A stretch of DNA of 64,000 nt from Solidesulfovibrio carbinoliphilus subsp. oakridgensis (GTDB taxonomy: Bacteria > Desulfobacterota > Desulfovibrionia > Desulfovibrionales > Desulfovibrionaceae). The position numbers were made by a program, and so were the translations under genes. Each line of letters opens with the position of its first letter. The first letter of the stretch is position 1. A model generated the notes under the pieces. The model made no database searches. It saw nothing but the letters and a program-made list of their open reading frames with translations, and had not been told where the DNA came from. Location: positions 3,169,625-3,233,624 of the forward strand of contig NZ_CM001368.1 in assembly GCF_000177215.2 (NCBI RefSeq). The letters are read 5' to 3'. Below, piece by piece: positions 39,319 to 47,387 of the stretch.

Positions 39319-40385
39319 TGCGCAGGTATTATGGGGAACTCCTGGCCCGCTTGGCCTTTAGCGGTTCAGTCCGCCAGCGTGTGTGGAAAAAACTGGCGGC
39401 CCAGACGCGGCACGGAATGAGTCTGGATCAAAGCCTTCGGCAGATGCGATCGCGGGCCCTGTCACGACGATCTCCCCTGTCTTTCGTCTATACCCGGGTC
39501 CTCGAATATCTTGGCCTCGGCCATAGCCTGGGCGCGAGCCTGACGGAATTTGCGTCGTCGGAAGAGGTGATGCTCATTTCAAGTGGCCAGCGCTCAGGCC
39601 GGTTGGCCGAAGGCCTTGAGCTGGCCGCGGATCTCCTGGCTGCCCGTCAAAAAATCATCAAGGCGGTGGTCGGCTCCCTGGCCTATCCTGTCTTTCTCTT
39701 TGGCATGTGCATCGTCTTATTGCTGGTCGTCTCCATCATGGTGATGCCCAAATTCGCCATGCTGTCCGATCCTCGCAAGTGGCAAGGCGCACCAGCGCTC
39801 TTTTATAAAATGACTTCCTTTGTGGCTTCCGTATCAGGAACCATCACGCTCGTGGTTCTTTTTTGTCTATTTTTGGCGTCAATCTTTACGTTACCTTATT
39901 GGACGGGAAAGTTTCGACTGTATGTTGAAAAAATACCTCCTTGGTCAATTTATCGAATCACCGTGGGCTCTGTGTGGCTCTATACATTATCGACTCTTAT
40001 GCGCTCAGGTATTCAACTCTCTCATATCCTGGAGAGCATGATAAACTCGGATACAATTACACCATATCTGAGAGAGCGAATTGAAGCCATTTCGTTGGAA
40101 AACGGAACCGGAAAAAATCTTGGTGAGGCAATGTACGATTGCGGATTGGACTTTCCGGACCAGGAACTGATCGATGATCTCCGGGTCTATGCTCTTCTCC
40201 CCGGTTTCTATCGTCAAATGCATCAACTGGCTCAAGGGTGGATGTATGATGGCGTCGATCTTGTCCAAAGGCAATCGCGGGTCATGAATCTGATGGGGAT
40301 TGTCTTGATTACTGGAGTTGTCTCGGTTTTGGCGGTTGCTATCGGTTCTTTGCAATCACAACTCTTACCGACTGGAGCGTATTGA
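39318..40385 (+). CDS. pilR: PilR, inner-membrane platform protein (GspF family)
   Basis: 355 aa from ATG 39318, one base shared with the pilQ stop. The GspF domain appears twice: VMLISSGQRSGRLAEGLELA near residues 84-103 and the SIYRITVGSVWLYTLSTLMR region. Three membrane helices, including FLFGMCIVLLLVVSIMVMPKF and ITLVVLFCLFLASIFTLPYW. It anchors the PilQ motor. Confidence 0.9.
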   Translation: MRRYYGELLARLAFSGSVRQRVWKKLAAQTRHGMSLDQSLRQMRSRALSRRSPLSFVYTRVLEYLGLGHSLGASLTEFASSEEVMLISSGQRSGRLAEGLELAADLLAARQKIIKAVVGSLAYPVFLFGMCIVLLLVVSIMVMPKFAMLSDPRKWQGAPALFYKMTSFVASVSGTITLVVLFCLFLASIFTLPYWTGKFRLYVEKIPPWSIYRITVGSVWLYTLSTLMRSGIQLSHILESMINSDTITPYLRERIEAISLENGTGKNLGEAMYDCGLDFPDQELIDDLRVYALLPGFYRQMHQLAQGWMYDGVDLVQRQSRVMNLMGIVLITGVVSVLAVAIGSLQSQLLPTGAY

Positions 40386-40386
40386 C

Positions 40387-40866
40387 ATGACTCTTCTTGA
40401 AACACTTGGCGCTATTCTGGTTGGTCTCATTGTTCTGGCTGGAGCTGCATTGGGCCTTAATGCCGCTTTTTCATCCTCGAAGTTAGGTGAAACGGAGCAA
40501 AACCTTGTGACACTTCGAATGCAGGTCCAGCATATGTTTTCCGGAAATGCCGATTACGCCGGTCTTGATAATGCCCTGGCCCTCAAGGCTGGAGTGGTTC
40601 CGAAGTCATTTATTAAAGGTGAATATTTGAAGAATGCTTTTGGTGGTGAAATTACGTTGGCACCTGTTAGCACAGATGCTGGTTTCTCCATCGAACTTAC
40701 CAGCATCCCGCAGGAAGAATGCACCAAGTTGGCAAAGTTTCAGACAGATGCTTGGCTTGGAGTCGATGTGAATGGTCACGAGGTGAATCGTCTGTCCGAT
40801 ACTGTGGTGTCCGACATTGTGGGATTTTGTGAAGACAGCAATACGATCCTTTTTACAGCGAGATAG
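40387..40866 (+). CDS. pilS: PilS, major type IVb pilin, apparently leaderless
   Basis: 159 aa from ATG 40387, with GGAG 9 nt upstream. The protein begins MTLLETLGAILVGLIVLAGA: the sequence that is normally the mature N-terminus of type IVb pilins (Met+1, Glu+5), with no leader and no Gly-1. An in-frame upstream extension exists but would put Asp at -1. Two Cys in the C-terminal half (EECTKLAKF, VGFCEDSN) are positioned for the usual pilin disulfide. No prepilin peptidase is found in the element. Confidence 0.88.
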   Translation: MTLLETLGAILVGLIVLAGAALGLNAAFSSSKLGETEQNLVTLRMQVQHMFSGNADYAGLDNALALKAGVVPKSFIKGEYLKNAFGGEITLAPVSTDAGFSIELTSIPQEECTKLAKFQTDAWLGVDVNGHEVNRLSDTVVSDIVGFCEDSNTILFTAR

Positions 40867-40868
40867 TT

Positions 40869-41885
40869 ATGCTGGTTGATCTGTCGTTTTCTGATTTGAT
40901 CATTTTACCGGACGGGTCCGCCCGGCTCAAGGGATGTCCGGAAACAGGACAGCAACTTATTCCCGTCCCAGCGGACTGTACGGATGAGATCAAGGATTTG
41001 CCCAATCGATTGACGGACGCCGTGTTGTCTCGTCGCCATATGGACCCCGCTACAGGAATGCGCGTGGAATCTGGAACCATTCGATTTCACCATCAAGGCA
41101 TCCATTATCGGGTGGCCGACATTCAAGATGTCAACTCGGGTCGGACATGGTTTTTACGGCGATTGGCTGAGCGTGTCCCTGACCTGACCGGATTGGGATT
41201 ACCTCCCTACCTCTGCGAGTGGCTGCTGCTGGAGGATCAACGGCAGGGGCTCGTCTTGGTTGCCGGCGCGCAGGCCTCGGGCAAAACCACGACGGCCAGC
41301 GCCTTGGTGGCAGGCCGGTTGATGCGCCATGGCGGTCATGGCGTCACGTTCGAGAACCCGGCGGAACTCCCCTTGGGCGGCAGTTGGGGGGAGCACGGCC
41401 ACTGTTTCCAGACCGAGATCCAAGGCGAGCACGAATTGCCCGAGCAAATCAAGCGCGCCCACCGCTACGCCTCTCCGAATATCATTTTTATTGGAGAAAT
41501 CCTCACCAAGTATGCAGCGCTGGAAGCCTTGCGCGTGGCTCTCGGCTCCAAACAACAATTGGTGGTCGCTACGATCCACGGGCTTGATGTCATCGCGGCA
41601 TTGGAGCGGCTTATCAATTGGGCGCAAGAATTTGATGGTAATAATGCTTGCGAAAATTTGGCCAACTCACTTTTGGCTATCATTCTTCAAGACCTCGAAG
41701 GTGAGCCCAAATGGCAGAAGATTTCCCAATACCTGCTTCTCCCTTTCGTGGCTCCGAACCCGGAAAGTTCCATGCGGGTAAAAGGCATTCGGGCCAAATT
41801 GCGGGAAAGGCAATTTCACTCCCTCCATGATGACATGCGTGAACTTCGCAATCGGATCGCGGATCACGGCCTGAAGGCTATATAA
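40869..41885 (+). CDS. PilT/PilB-like ATPase, second pilus motor
   Basis: 338 aa. Walker A VAGAQASGKTTTAS (~residues 131-144), a VTFENPAELPLG Asp-box equivalent, Walker B-like NIIFIGEILTKYAALEAL, and LVVATIHGLDVIAALERL as the His box. No Cys-tetrad domain, and much shorter than PilQ, as in retraction motors. It replaces the lytic transglycosylase (PilT) and prepilin peptidase (PilU) that follow pilS in R64. Retraction function is inferred, not shown. Confidence 0.82.
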   Translation: MLVDLSFSDLIILPDGSARLKGCPETGQQLIPVPADCTDEIKDLPNRLTDAVLSRRHMDPATGMRVESGTIRFHHQGIHYRVADIQDVNSGRTWFLRRLAERVPDLTGLGLPPYLCEWLLLEDQRQGLVLVAGAQASGKTTTASALVAGRLMRHGGHGVTFENPAELPLGGSWGEHGHCFQTEIQGEHELPEQIKRAHRYASPNIIFIGEILTKYAALEALRVALGSKQQLVVATIHGLDVIAALERLINWAQEFDGNNACENLANSLLAIILQDLEGEPKWQKISQYLLLPFVAPNPESSMRVKGIRAKLRERQFHSLHDDMRELRNRIADHGLKAI

Positions 41886-42313
41886 TGAAACCCATGGCAT
41901 TCCTTATGATCCTTCTCGGCGTCATGGCCATGATCTACGTTGGCAACATGACGTCCCAGGATGAACAGCGGACAGAAGCGATAGCCCTTAACTTCGCTCA
42001 TTACCGCAATGAGGTGCACCGCTATGTATTTGAAGGTCACAAGGCTGCCGGCGACATTGCGGTCTCATCGCTGGACCTGCCTACGGGGTGGACCATGTTG
42101 CGCCCCTGGCAGGCCCGCATCGAGGCGGGATGTCTCTATGTGTGGGGAGAGGCCTCGCCGGAGGAGATCGCGGCCGTGCGGGATCTCTACTGGGGAAGCT
42201 ACGCCATCGGCCGCGCGGCCGGGGGCAGGCTTGATCCCGGATACGGCGGCACAACCCCAATCCCCTCGTTCGTCGCCGCGGACTCGCTCGTGAGCGTCGT
42301 CAGCGTGGAGTAA
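41885..42313 (+). CDS. pilM: PilM, small type IVb pilus protein
   Basis: 142 aa. N-terminal hydrophobic segment MKPMAFLMILLGVMAMIYVG, then a soluble domain with ALNFAHYRNEVHRYVFEGH and a Gly/Ala-rich tail. Size and N-terminus match IncI PilM, although in R64 the gene lies upstream of pilN. It overlaps the preceding gene by one base and ends 3 nt before pilV. Confidence 0.75.
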   Translation: MKPMAFLMILLGVMAMIYVGNMTSQDEQRTEAIALNFAHYRNEVHRYVFEGHKAAGDIAVSSLDLPTGWTMLRPWQARIEAGCLYVWGEASPEEIAAVRDLYWGSYAIGRAAGGRLDPGYGGTTPIPSFVAADSLVSVVSVE

Positions 42314-42316
42314 GGC

Positions 42317-43429
42317 ATGAAATTAATCGAAACCATCGGGGCCTTGTTGATCCTGGCCATCATGCTCCCCGTGCTTTTCAATCTGTGGTCGCTGGGTTCC
42401 AACGAAATCGAAAAGCGCCAAGCCGCCGACCAACTGGCGGCGGTGACCAAGGCCGCTGCCGGTTATGTCCGCAAGCACCAGACCGATCTTCTGGCGCAGG
42501 CCACGGCCAGCAGCGGCCCATCCATCAGTACCGACCCGTTGGTGGCCGAAGGCTTCCTGCAGGATGGTTTTCAGGGACACAATGTCTGGGGGCAGACCTA
42601 CCAGATCAGCTTTCGGCAGCCTTCAGCCAATGCCCTCCAGGCCATCATCCTGACCACGGGCGGGCGCGGCCAGGACACCAACGACCCGCGATTCGCCTCT
42701 GCCCTCGTTCCTTCAGCGGCTGCGATGGTCGGCGGAAGTGGCGGCTATATTCCTACCGGTGATGTCCCAGGCCAGTCGCCGGACTCCCTGCGGGGCGCAT
42801 TTGGCGGATGGATAGTCACCCTGGCCAACTTCGGGATCGCCTCACCTGGTGCCGGCCACCTCGGGGCCTTGACCACCTTCGACTCCAGCAGTCTCGGTCA
42901 GGACTTTCTTTATCGGGTAGCCGTGCCCGGCCACGCCGAACTCAACGCCATGCAAACCGACCTGGATATGACGGATCATTCGATTCGAAACGTCCATGAG
43001 CTTCAATTTACTGTCCGGACGCTTGATGGTGAAACCTGTGATGAATCAACTGAAGGACGGACGTTTTTGGACAAAGATCAGGGGTTGTACCTGTGTCGCA
43101 ACGGCAAGTTGGAGGTCATAGGCGATAGCGGAAACAGTTTTTTGCTGAAAAATGCCACCTTGGCCAAGGATGGCGACCTCATCACAAAGCCCGTTTGTGC
43201 GCCCGGGACCGAGACTGCTCCTCAGATTTTTGTCGCTCCGTCACTTGCCGCTGCCGGCGCGGAAGCTCCTCCCATCACCGCCTTCCAGGCCTGGGCCATC
43301 AGCAAAAGCGAAACAGAATGGGAGGTGCATCTGCGGCTTTTGACCACGGACGATAACTTGGGCTGGATCAATCCTGGCTCGGATTATGGCCGCATCATGG
43401 TTTGCACGTTGTGCGGCAAAGGAAATTGA
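42317..43429 (+). CDS. pilV: PilV, minor (tip) type IVb pilin, leaderless
   Basis: 370 aa from ATG 42317 (GGAG, 6-nt spacing). It starts MKLIETIGALLILAIMLPVL: Met1-Glu5 as in a mature type IV pilin. The in-frame codons just upstream are TAA GGC, so a longer leader is impossible. The body is Gly/Ala-rich beta-structure, as in PilV adhesins, and the C-terminus carries CTLCGKGN. No shufflon recombinase or inverted C-terminal cassettes are visible. Confidence 0.85.
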   Translation: MKLIETIGALLILAIMLPVLFNLWSLGSNEIEKRQAADQLAAVTKAAAGYVRKHQTDLLAQATASSGPSISTDPLVAEGFLQDGFQGHNVWGQTYQISFRQPSANALQAIILTTGGRGQDTNDPRFASALVPSAAAMVGGSGGYIPTGDVPGQSPDSLRGAFGGWIVTLANFGIASPGAGHLGALTTFDSSSLGQDFLYRVAVPGHAELNAMQTDLDMTDHSIRNVHELQFTVRTLDGETCDESTEGRTFLDKDQGLYLCRNGKLEVIGDSGNSFLLKNATLAKDGDLITKPVCAPGTETAPQIFVAPSLAAAGAEAPPITAFQAWAISKSETEWEVHLRLLTTDDNLGWINPGSDYGRIMVCTLCGKGN

Positions 43430-43431
43430 TC

Positions 43432-44664
43432 ATGGAAGATCCAAATCAGTACATCGAAACAAAGAGAATGCGAAAATGGCCACTCTACGTGGCGATTGCC
43501 GGGATAACGCTCGGGATAGGCATCATGGTCTTTGCCATTGAACATTCCGGGAAGAAAAAAGCGGAAGAAGCCAAAAAGCCGGAAATTCAAATGCGCGACG
43601 ACAAGCCCCTTGTCAGCACGGACGGGGGGATGGGGTTGGCCAATCCGCCAGCGCCGGCACCTGCTCCGGCCCCGGTCGAGCCAAAGCCGATTGTCGTGGT
43701 CAAGGACAAGGACCCCCGCGACACGTCGCGCGAGCTGGACGATCTGCGCCGGCAGAAAGTTCAGGCCGCCATGACCGCGCTTTCCTCTCCGCTCGTGATC
43801 CGTAAGGTTTCGGAAAAGGAAGATAAAAAATCAGACGGCAAACAACTGGTCGAGAAGACGATGGACGGCTCACGTCCGGACTCGCGCGAGAGGCCTTCCG
43901 ACCGGCTTGACCAGCTGGATCGTCTTGAACGTCTCGCGGGCGCTACGAAAGGCGGGGAGTATAATCCCGCTGCCGACCGGGACAAGGAGGCATTTTTCGA
44001 CCGGGCCAAGGTTTCGGATCGTCAGTGGATCTCGCCCAACACCCGGATGGCGGGGCACCGGTTCGAAGCGAAAACCGGCACAGTGATCCCGGCCTTGATG
44101 ATCGGCGGCATCAATTCGGATCTGCCCGGCCAGATCATCGCCCAGGTGGCCCAGAACGTCTACGACACGGCGGATGGGCGCTACCTGCTCATCCCGCAGG
44201 GTGCGCGCCTCTATGGGGTCTATGACTCCAGGATCATCTATGGGCAGTCCCGAGTCCTTGTTGCCTGGAACCGCATCATCTTTCCCGATGGCTCGGCCAT
44301 TACCCTCGAATCCATGCCCGGTGCGGACAGCGCCGGCTATAGCGGCTTCGAGGATCAGGTCAATAACCACTATTTCCGCATCTTTGGCGGTGCGCTCCTC
44401 ATGTCGCTCGTCTCCGGTGGCGCTTCCTGGGCCGTCGATTCCGTCACGCCAAGCGACAACTCAAACAATGGGTCTCCCACGCTGCAACAACAGATGTCGT
44501 CCTCTCTGGCAACCCAGCTTGGCCAGACCACCTCGCAGCTCCTCTCGAAAAACATGTCCATCAAGCCGACGCTGGAAATTCGTCCTGGGTACCGCTTCAA
44601 CGTCATCGTGACCAAGGATCTGGTCTTCAGGGCACCTTATCGGGAGCAGCGTCATGAACCATGA
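43432..44664 (+). CDS. trbI: TrbI, VirB10-family core protein
   Basis: 410 aa from ATG 43432 (AAAGGA upstream). A cytoplasmic N-terminus, one membrane helix (WPLYVAIAGITLGIGIMVFA), a Pro-rich periplasmic stretch (NPPAPAPAPAPVEPKP), then the conserved C-terminal domain (GTVIPALMIGGINSDLPGQI, YLLIPQGARLYGVYDSRI, NRIIFPDGSAITL). It spans the envelope and completes the core with TrbG and TrbH. The pil block is inserted between trbH and this gene. Confidence 0.95.
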   Translation: MEDPNQYIETKRMRKWPLYVAIAGITLGIGIMVFAIEHSGKKKAEEAKKPEIQMRDDKPLVSTDGGMGLANPPAPAPAPAPVEPKPIVVVKDKDPRDTSRELDDLRRQKVQAAMTALSSPLVIRKVSEKEDKKSDGKQLVEKTMDGSRPDSRERPSDRLDQLDRLERLAGATKGGEYNPAADRDKEAFFDRAKVSDRQWISPNTRMAGHRFEAKTGTVIPALMIGGINSDLPGQIIAQVAQNVYDTADGRYLLIPQGARLYGVYDSRIIYGQSRVLVAWNRIIFPDGSAITLESMPGADSAGYSGFEDQVNNHYFRIFGGALLMSLVSGGASWAVDSVTPSDNSNNGSPTLQQQMSSSLATQLGQTTSQLLSKNMSIKPTLEIRPGYRFNVIVTKDLVFRAPYREQRHEP

Positions 44665-46666
44665 CGTGGTGCAATACGGCCTCGGTGGCAGCAAGATCCG
44701 CCGACGTACCCTGCGCTGGGGCTATCTATTTTTCATGGTTGTCCTGGCCCTGGCCAGCATGAGCCGGGCCACGCAGCTCGTGGCCTCCCATTTCGGGCCT
44801 CAGGCGGCCCTGGGGCAGCCCTGGGGCCAGGCGCTGGGAATCACATGGTATGCACCGTGGAAAATCTTGTCCTGGCATTCGTGGGGTGTCGAGCACGAGG
44901 CCGTGAAGCAGGCCGAATCCCAGGCGCAGATGCTGTTTCTGGTGCCGCAGTTCGTGGTGCTGGGATTTGCCTTGCTCGGCATGCGTAAACCAAAGGCAGG
45001 GAGAGATATACACGGGTCGGCCCATTGGGCGACCGAGCAGGAAATTCAGGAGATGGGACTCCTGGACGGCCGTGGGGTGTACCTCGGCGGTTGGGTCAAA
45101 CGCTTTGAGGGAATTTCCGCCCTGTACCGACGGCTCTGTGGATATGCTTCCGAAACACAACGCTATCTACGCCATAATGGTCCGGAGCACGTCCTCCTTT
45201 ATGCGCCTACCCGGTCCGGCAAGGGTGTAGGCGTCATTCTTCCCACGCTCCTTTCTTTCCCGGATTCCGTAGTGGTTTTGGACATCAAAGGTGAAAACTG
45301 GGCGTTGACGTCGGGCTGGCGGCAATCGCAGGGACAAAAAGTCCTCCAATTCGATCCTTCCGATGCCGGAGGAGGATCGGTGAGCTTCAACCCTTTGGAT
45401 GAGGTTCGTCTCGATACCTTGCTCGCCATCCCCGACGTCCAAAATATCGCCACCATGGTCGTCGACCCGGAAGGCAAGGGTCTTCAGGACCATTGGAGCA
45501 AGGCCGGATTTGCTTTTATCGCCGGAGCCTTGTTGCATTGTCTGGTCATGGTGCGCCATCGTGAGAAGCGCACGGCCACCCTTCACGATCTTGGGACGAT
45601 GTTGGCTGACGAAAGCCGGTCCATTGATGATCTTTTTGAAGAGATGCTCAAAACGGATCATGCCGCGAAGGTGAAGGAGTGCTTTCCGAAAGACCCGACC
45701 GGGGGAGATGAAATTCATACCTTTATCGCTTCTTCTGCGAGGGAAATGCTTAACAAAGCTCCCAATGAAGCAAGCGGAGTCGTTTCTACCGCTCTGGTCA
45801 ACTTGGCTCTTTATCGTGATCCTGTCGTTGCCCTTAATACTTCAAGAAGTGATTTCCGAGTTCAGGACCTCATGAATCATGAGACTCCTGTGAGCCTTTA
45901 TCTCGTCATGAGTCCGGCCGACGTCAACCGGCTGCGCCCTCTTATCAGATTAATCCTCAATCTCATTATTTCGCGGATCTGCGAGAAGATGGAATTCATA
46001 GAAGGCGTCCAGGTAAAACCGAAACGCCGCCTGCTGTTGCTGCTCGATGAGTTTACGAGCATCGGTAAAATGGAAATTGTCAACAAATCCATTGCCTATA
46101 CTGCCGGCTACGGAATTAATTATCTTATTGTTATCCAGAATATTGAGCAGTTAAACGATACGTATGGAAAGGAAAACGGCATCAAGGGCAATTGCCATGT
46201 GCGGGTTGCATATGCCCCAAATACCCTTGAGACGGCCCGGGAACTCTCGGAAATGACCGGGAAGACCACCGTCGTGAGCGAGAAGACCTCATTGTCTGGC
46301 TCCCGGAGCGGGCACTTGAAAAATGCTTCCGTAAGCCTTTCCGAAACAGCCCGCCCTTTGTTGACTTCCGATGAATGCCTGCGGTTGCCAGGACTCCAGA
46401 AGAAGGGGGACCGAGTGGTCAAGGCTGGCGACGTGCTCATTTTTGTGGCCGGCCGGTCCGCGATTTACGGACGGCAAATTCTCTACTTCCTGGACCCCGT
46501 ATTCTCCAAACGGGTCAAGGTGCCGGCTCCCGCCAAATCCGATTCCCTATGCCCGGCCGTCGCTGGCCAGGAAGCCAAGCCCGCCATGCAGACGGAACAG
46601 CCGGAGGCCGAAAGCGGCTATGCCGCTTATCTCAAAAAGCAGGACAAGCAGGTGGAATCGGCATGA
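44654..46666 (+). CDS. traG: TraG, VirD4-family coupling protein
   Basis: 670 aa, overlapping trbI by 11 bp. Two N-terminal membrane helices (LRWGYLFFMVVLALASM; MLFLVPQFVVLGFALLG), GSAHWATEQEI, Walker A YAPTRSGKGVGVILPTLL (~183-200) and Walker B RRLLLLLDEFTSIGKM. It brings the relaxase-DNA complex to the channel. Its presence implies a relaxase, which is not in this window. Confidence 0.96.
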   Translation: MNHDVVQYGLGGSKIRRRTLRWGYLFFMVVLALASMSRATQLVASHFGPQAALGQPWGQALGITWYAPWKILSWHSWGVEHEAVKQAESQAQMLFLVPQFVVLGFALLGMRKPKAGRDIHGSAHWATEQEIQEMGLLDGRGVYLGGWVKRFEGISALYRRLCGYASETQRYLRHNGPEHVLLYAPTRSGKGVGVILPTLLSFPDSVVVLDIKGENWALTSGWRQSQGQKVLQFDPSDAGGGSVSFNPLDEVRLDTLLAIPDVQNIATMVVDPEGKGLQDHWSKAGFAFIAGALLHCLVMVRHREKRTATLHDLGTMLADESRSIDDLFEEMLKTDHAAKVKECFPKDPTGGDEIHTFIASSAREMLNKAPNEASGVVSTALVNLALYRDPVVALNTSRSDFRVQDLMNHETPVSLYLVMSPADVNRLRPLIRLILNLIISRICEKMEFIEGVQVKPKRRLLLLLDEFTSIGKMEIVNKSIAYTAGYGINYLIVIQNIEQLNDTYGKENGIKGNCHVRVAYAPNTLETARELSEMTGKTTVVSEKTSLSGSRSGHLKNASVSLSETARPLLTSDECLRLPGLQKKGDRVVKAGDVLIFVAGRSAIYGRQILYFLDPVFSKRVKVPAPAKSDSLCPAVAGQEAKPAMQTEQPEAESGYAAYLKKQDKQVESA

Positions 46667-47196
46667 AATACGCCTTTTTGCTTGTCCTGCTCTTGGTTTG
46701 CGGCGGTGCCTTTCTTTTTCAGGAAGGCTTTCGGCTCAACGCCACCGCCTCGATGCCAAGGGGCATCTACCGGCTTGTCCCTGGCCATCCTGTGATCGAG
46801 CACGGAGATCTCGTCAGCTTCTGCCTGGAAGACGCCTCTTTCGCCGCCCTGGCCCTCGATCGGGGCTACCTACGGCCCGGGTCCTGCCCGGGCGGCCTTG
46901 AGCCCTTGCTCAAGCGCATTGCCGGCCTGCCGGGAGACTTCGTGGACATCGGTCCGGACGGTCTCATGGTCAACAGCCGGTTACAGCCGGAGAGCCGGAT
47001 ATGCGTCCAGGACCGCCACGGCCGGCCTCTGCCGCCTGTGGCCCTCCATCCGGGCCGGATACCCGCAGGTATGGCCTTGATCCTATCCGAGGATCATCCC
47101 GGTGGATTTGATGGGCGGTATTTTGGCCTGGTCCCCCTTGCCTCACTGCGGAAGGTAAGGCCCGTTCAACTCTTCGACTCCATGGGAGGAAATTGA
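46663..47196 (+). CDS. traF: TraF, S26-family conjugative pilin peptidase
   Basis: 177 aa from ATG 46663 (ATGA overlap with traG). An N-terminal helix (FLLVLLLVCGGAFLF), then NATASMPRGIYRL with nucleophile S30 and LLKRIAGLPGDFV with general base K84, the Ser/Lys dyad of type I signal peptidases. TraF matures and cyclises the TrbC pilin. It is not a prepilin (type IV) peptidase. Confidence 0.93.
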   Translation: MKYAFLLVLLLVCGGAFLFQEGFRLNATASMPRGIYRLVPGHPVIEHGDLVSFCLEDASFAALALDRGYLRPGSCPGGLEPLLKRIAGLPGDFVDIGPDGLMVNSRLQPESRICVQDRHGRPLPPVALHPGRIPAGMALILSEDHPGGFDGRYFGLVPLASLRKVRPVQLFDSMGGN

Positions 47197-47198
47197 AG

Positions 47199-47387
47199 AT
47201 GGAGAGAGAAATTCTTGCGAGGGCGGCCCGAGCGGTGGATGCCCAGGCTTCCGAAGATCCGAGTCTGGGTGTCCCGGTTGACCCGGACGTGGCGGACTTC
47301 ATGGGGGCTTTCGAGGAAAAGGCCGTCGGTCTCGATGACCTGGACGAAATCCAGGGAAACGAGGGGGAGGGCGGCCATGGTGCATAA
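47199..47387 (+). CDS. Small acidic transfer-region protein
   Basis: 62 aa from ATG 47199 (GGGAGGA upstream). Strongly acidic in the second half (VDPDVADFMGAFEEKAVGLD, then DEIQGNEGEG). It lies between traF and traC, where IncP-type elements carry a short TraD-like gene, and overlaps traC by 11 bp. No domain recognised. Confidence 0.65.
   Translation: MEREILARAARAVDAQASEDPSLGVPVDPDVADFMGAFEEKAVGLDDLDEIQGNEGEGGHGA

Noticed and set aside
42317-43429. Shufflon at the pilV 3' end
   Set aside because: No inverted 19-bp-type recombination repeats, no alternative C-terminal cassettes and no Rci recombinase; trbI begins 2 nt after the stop.
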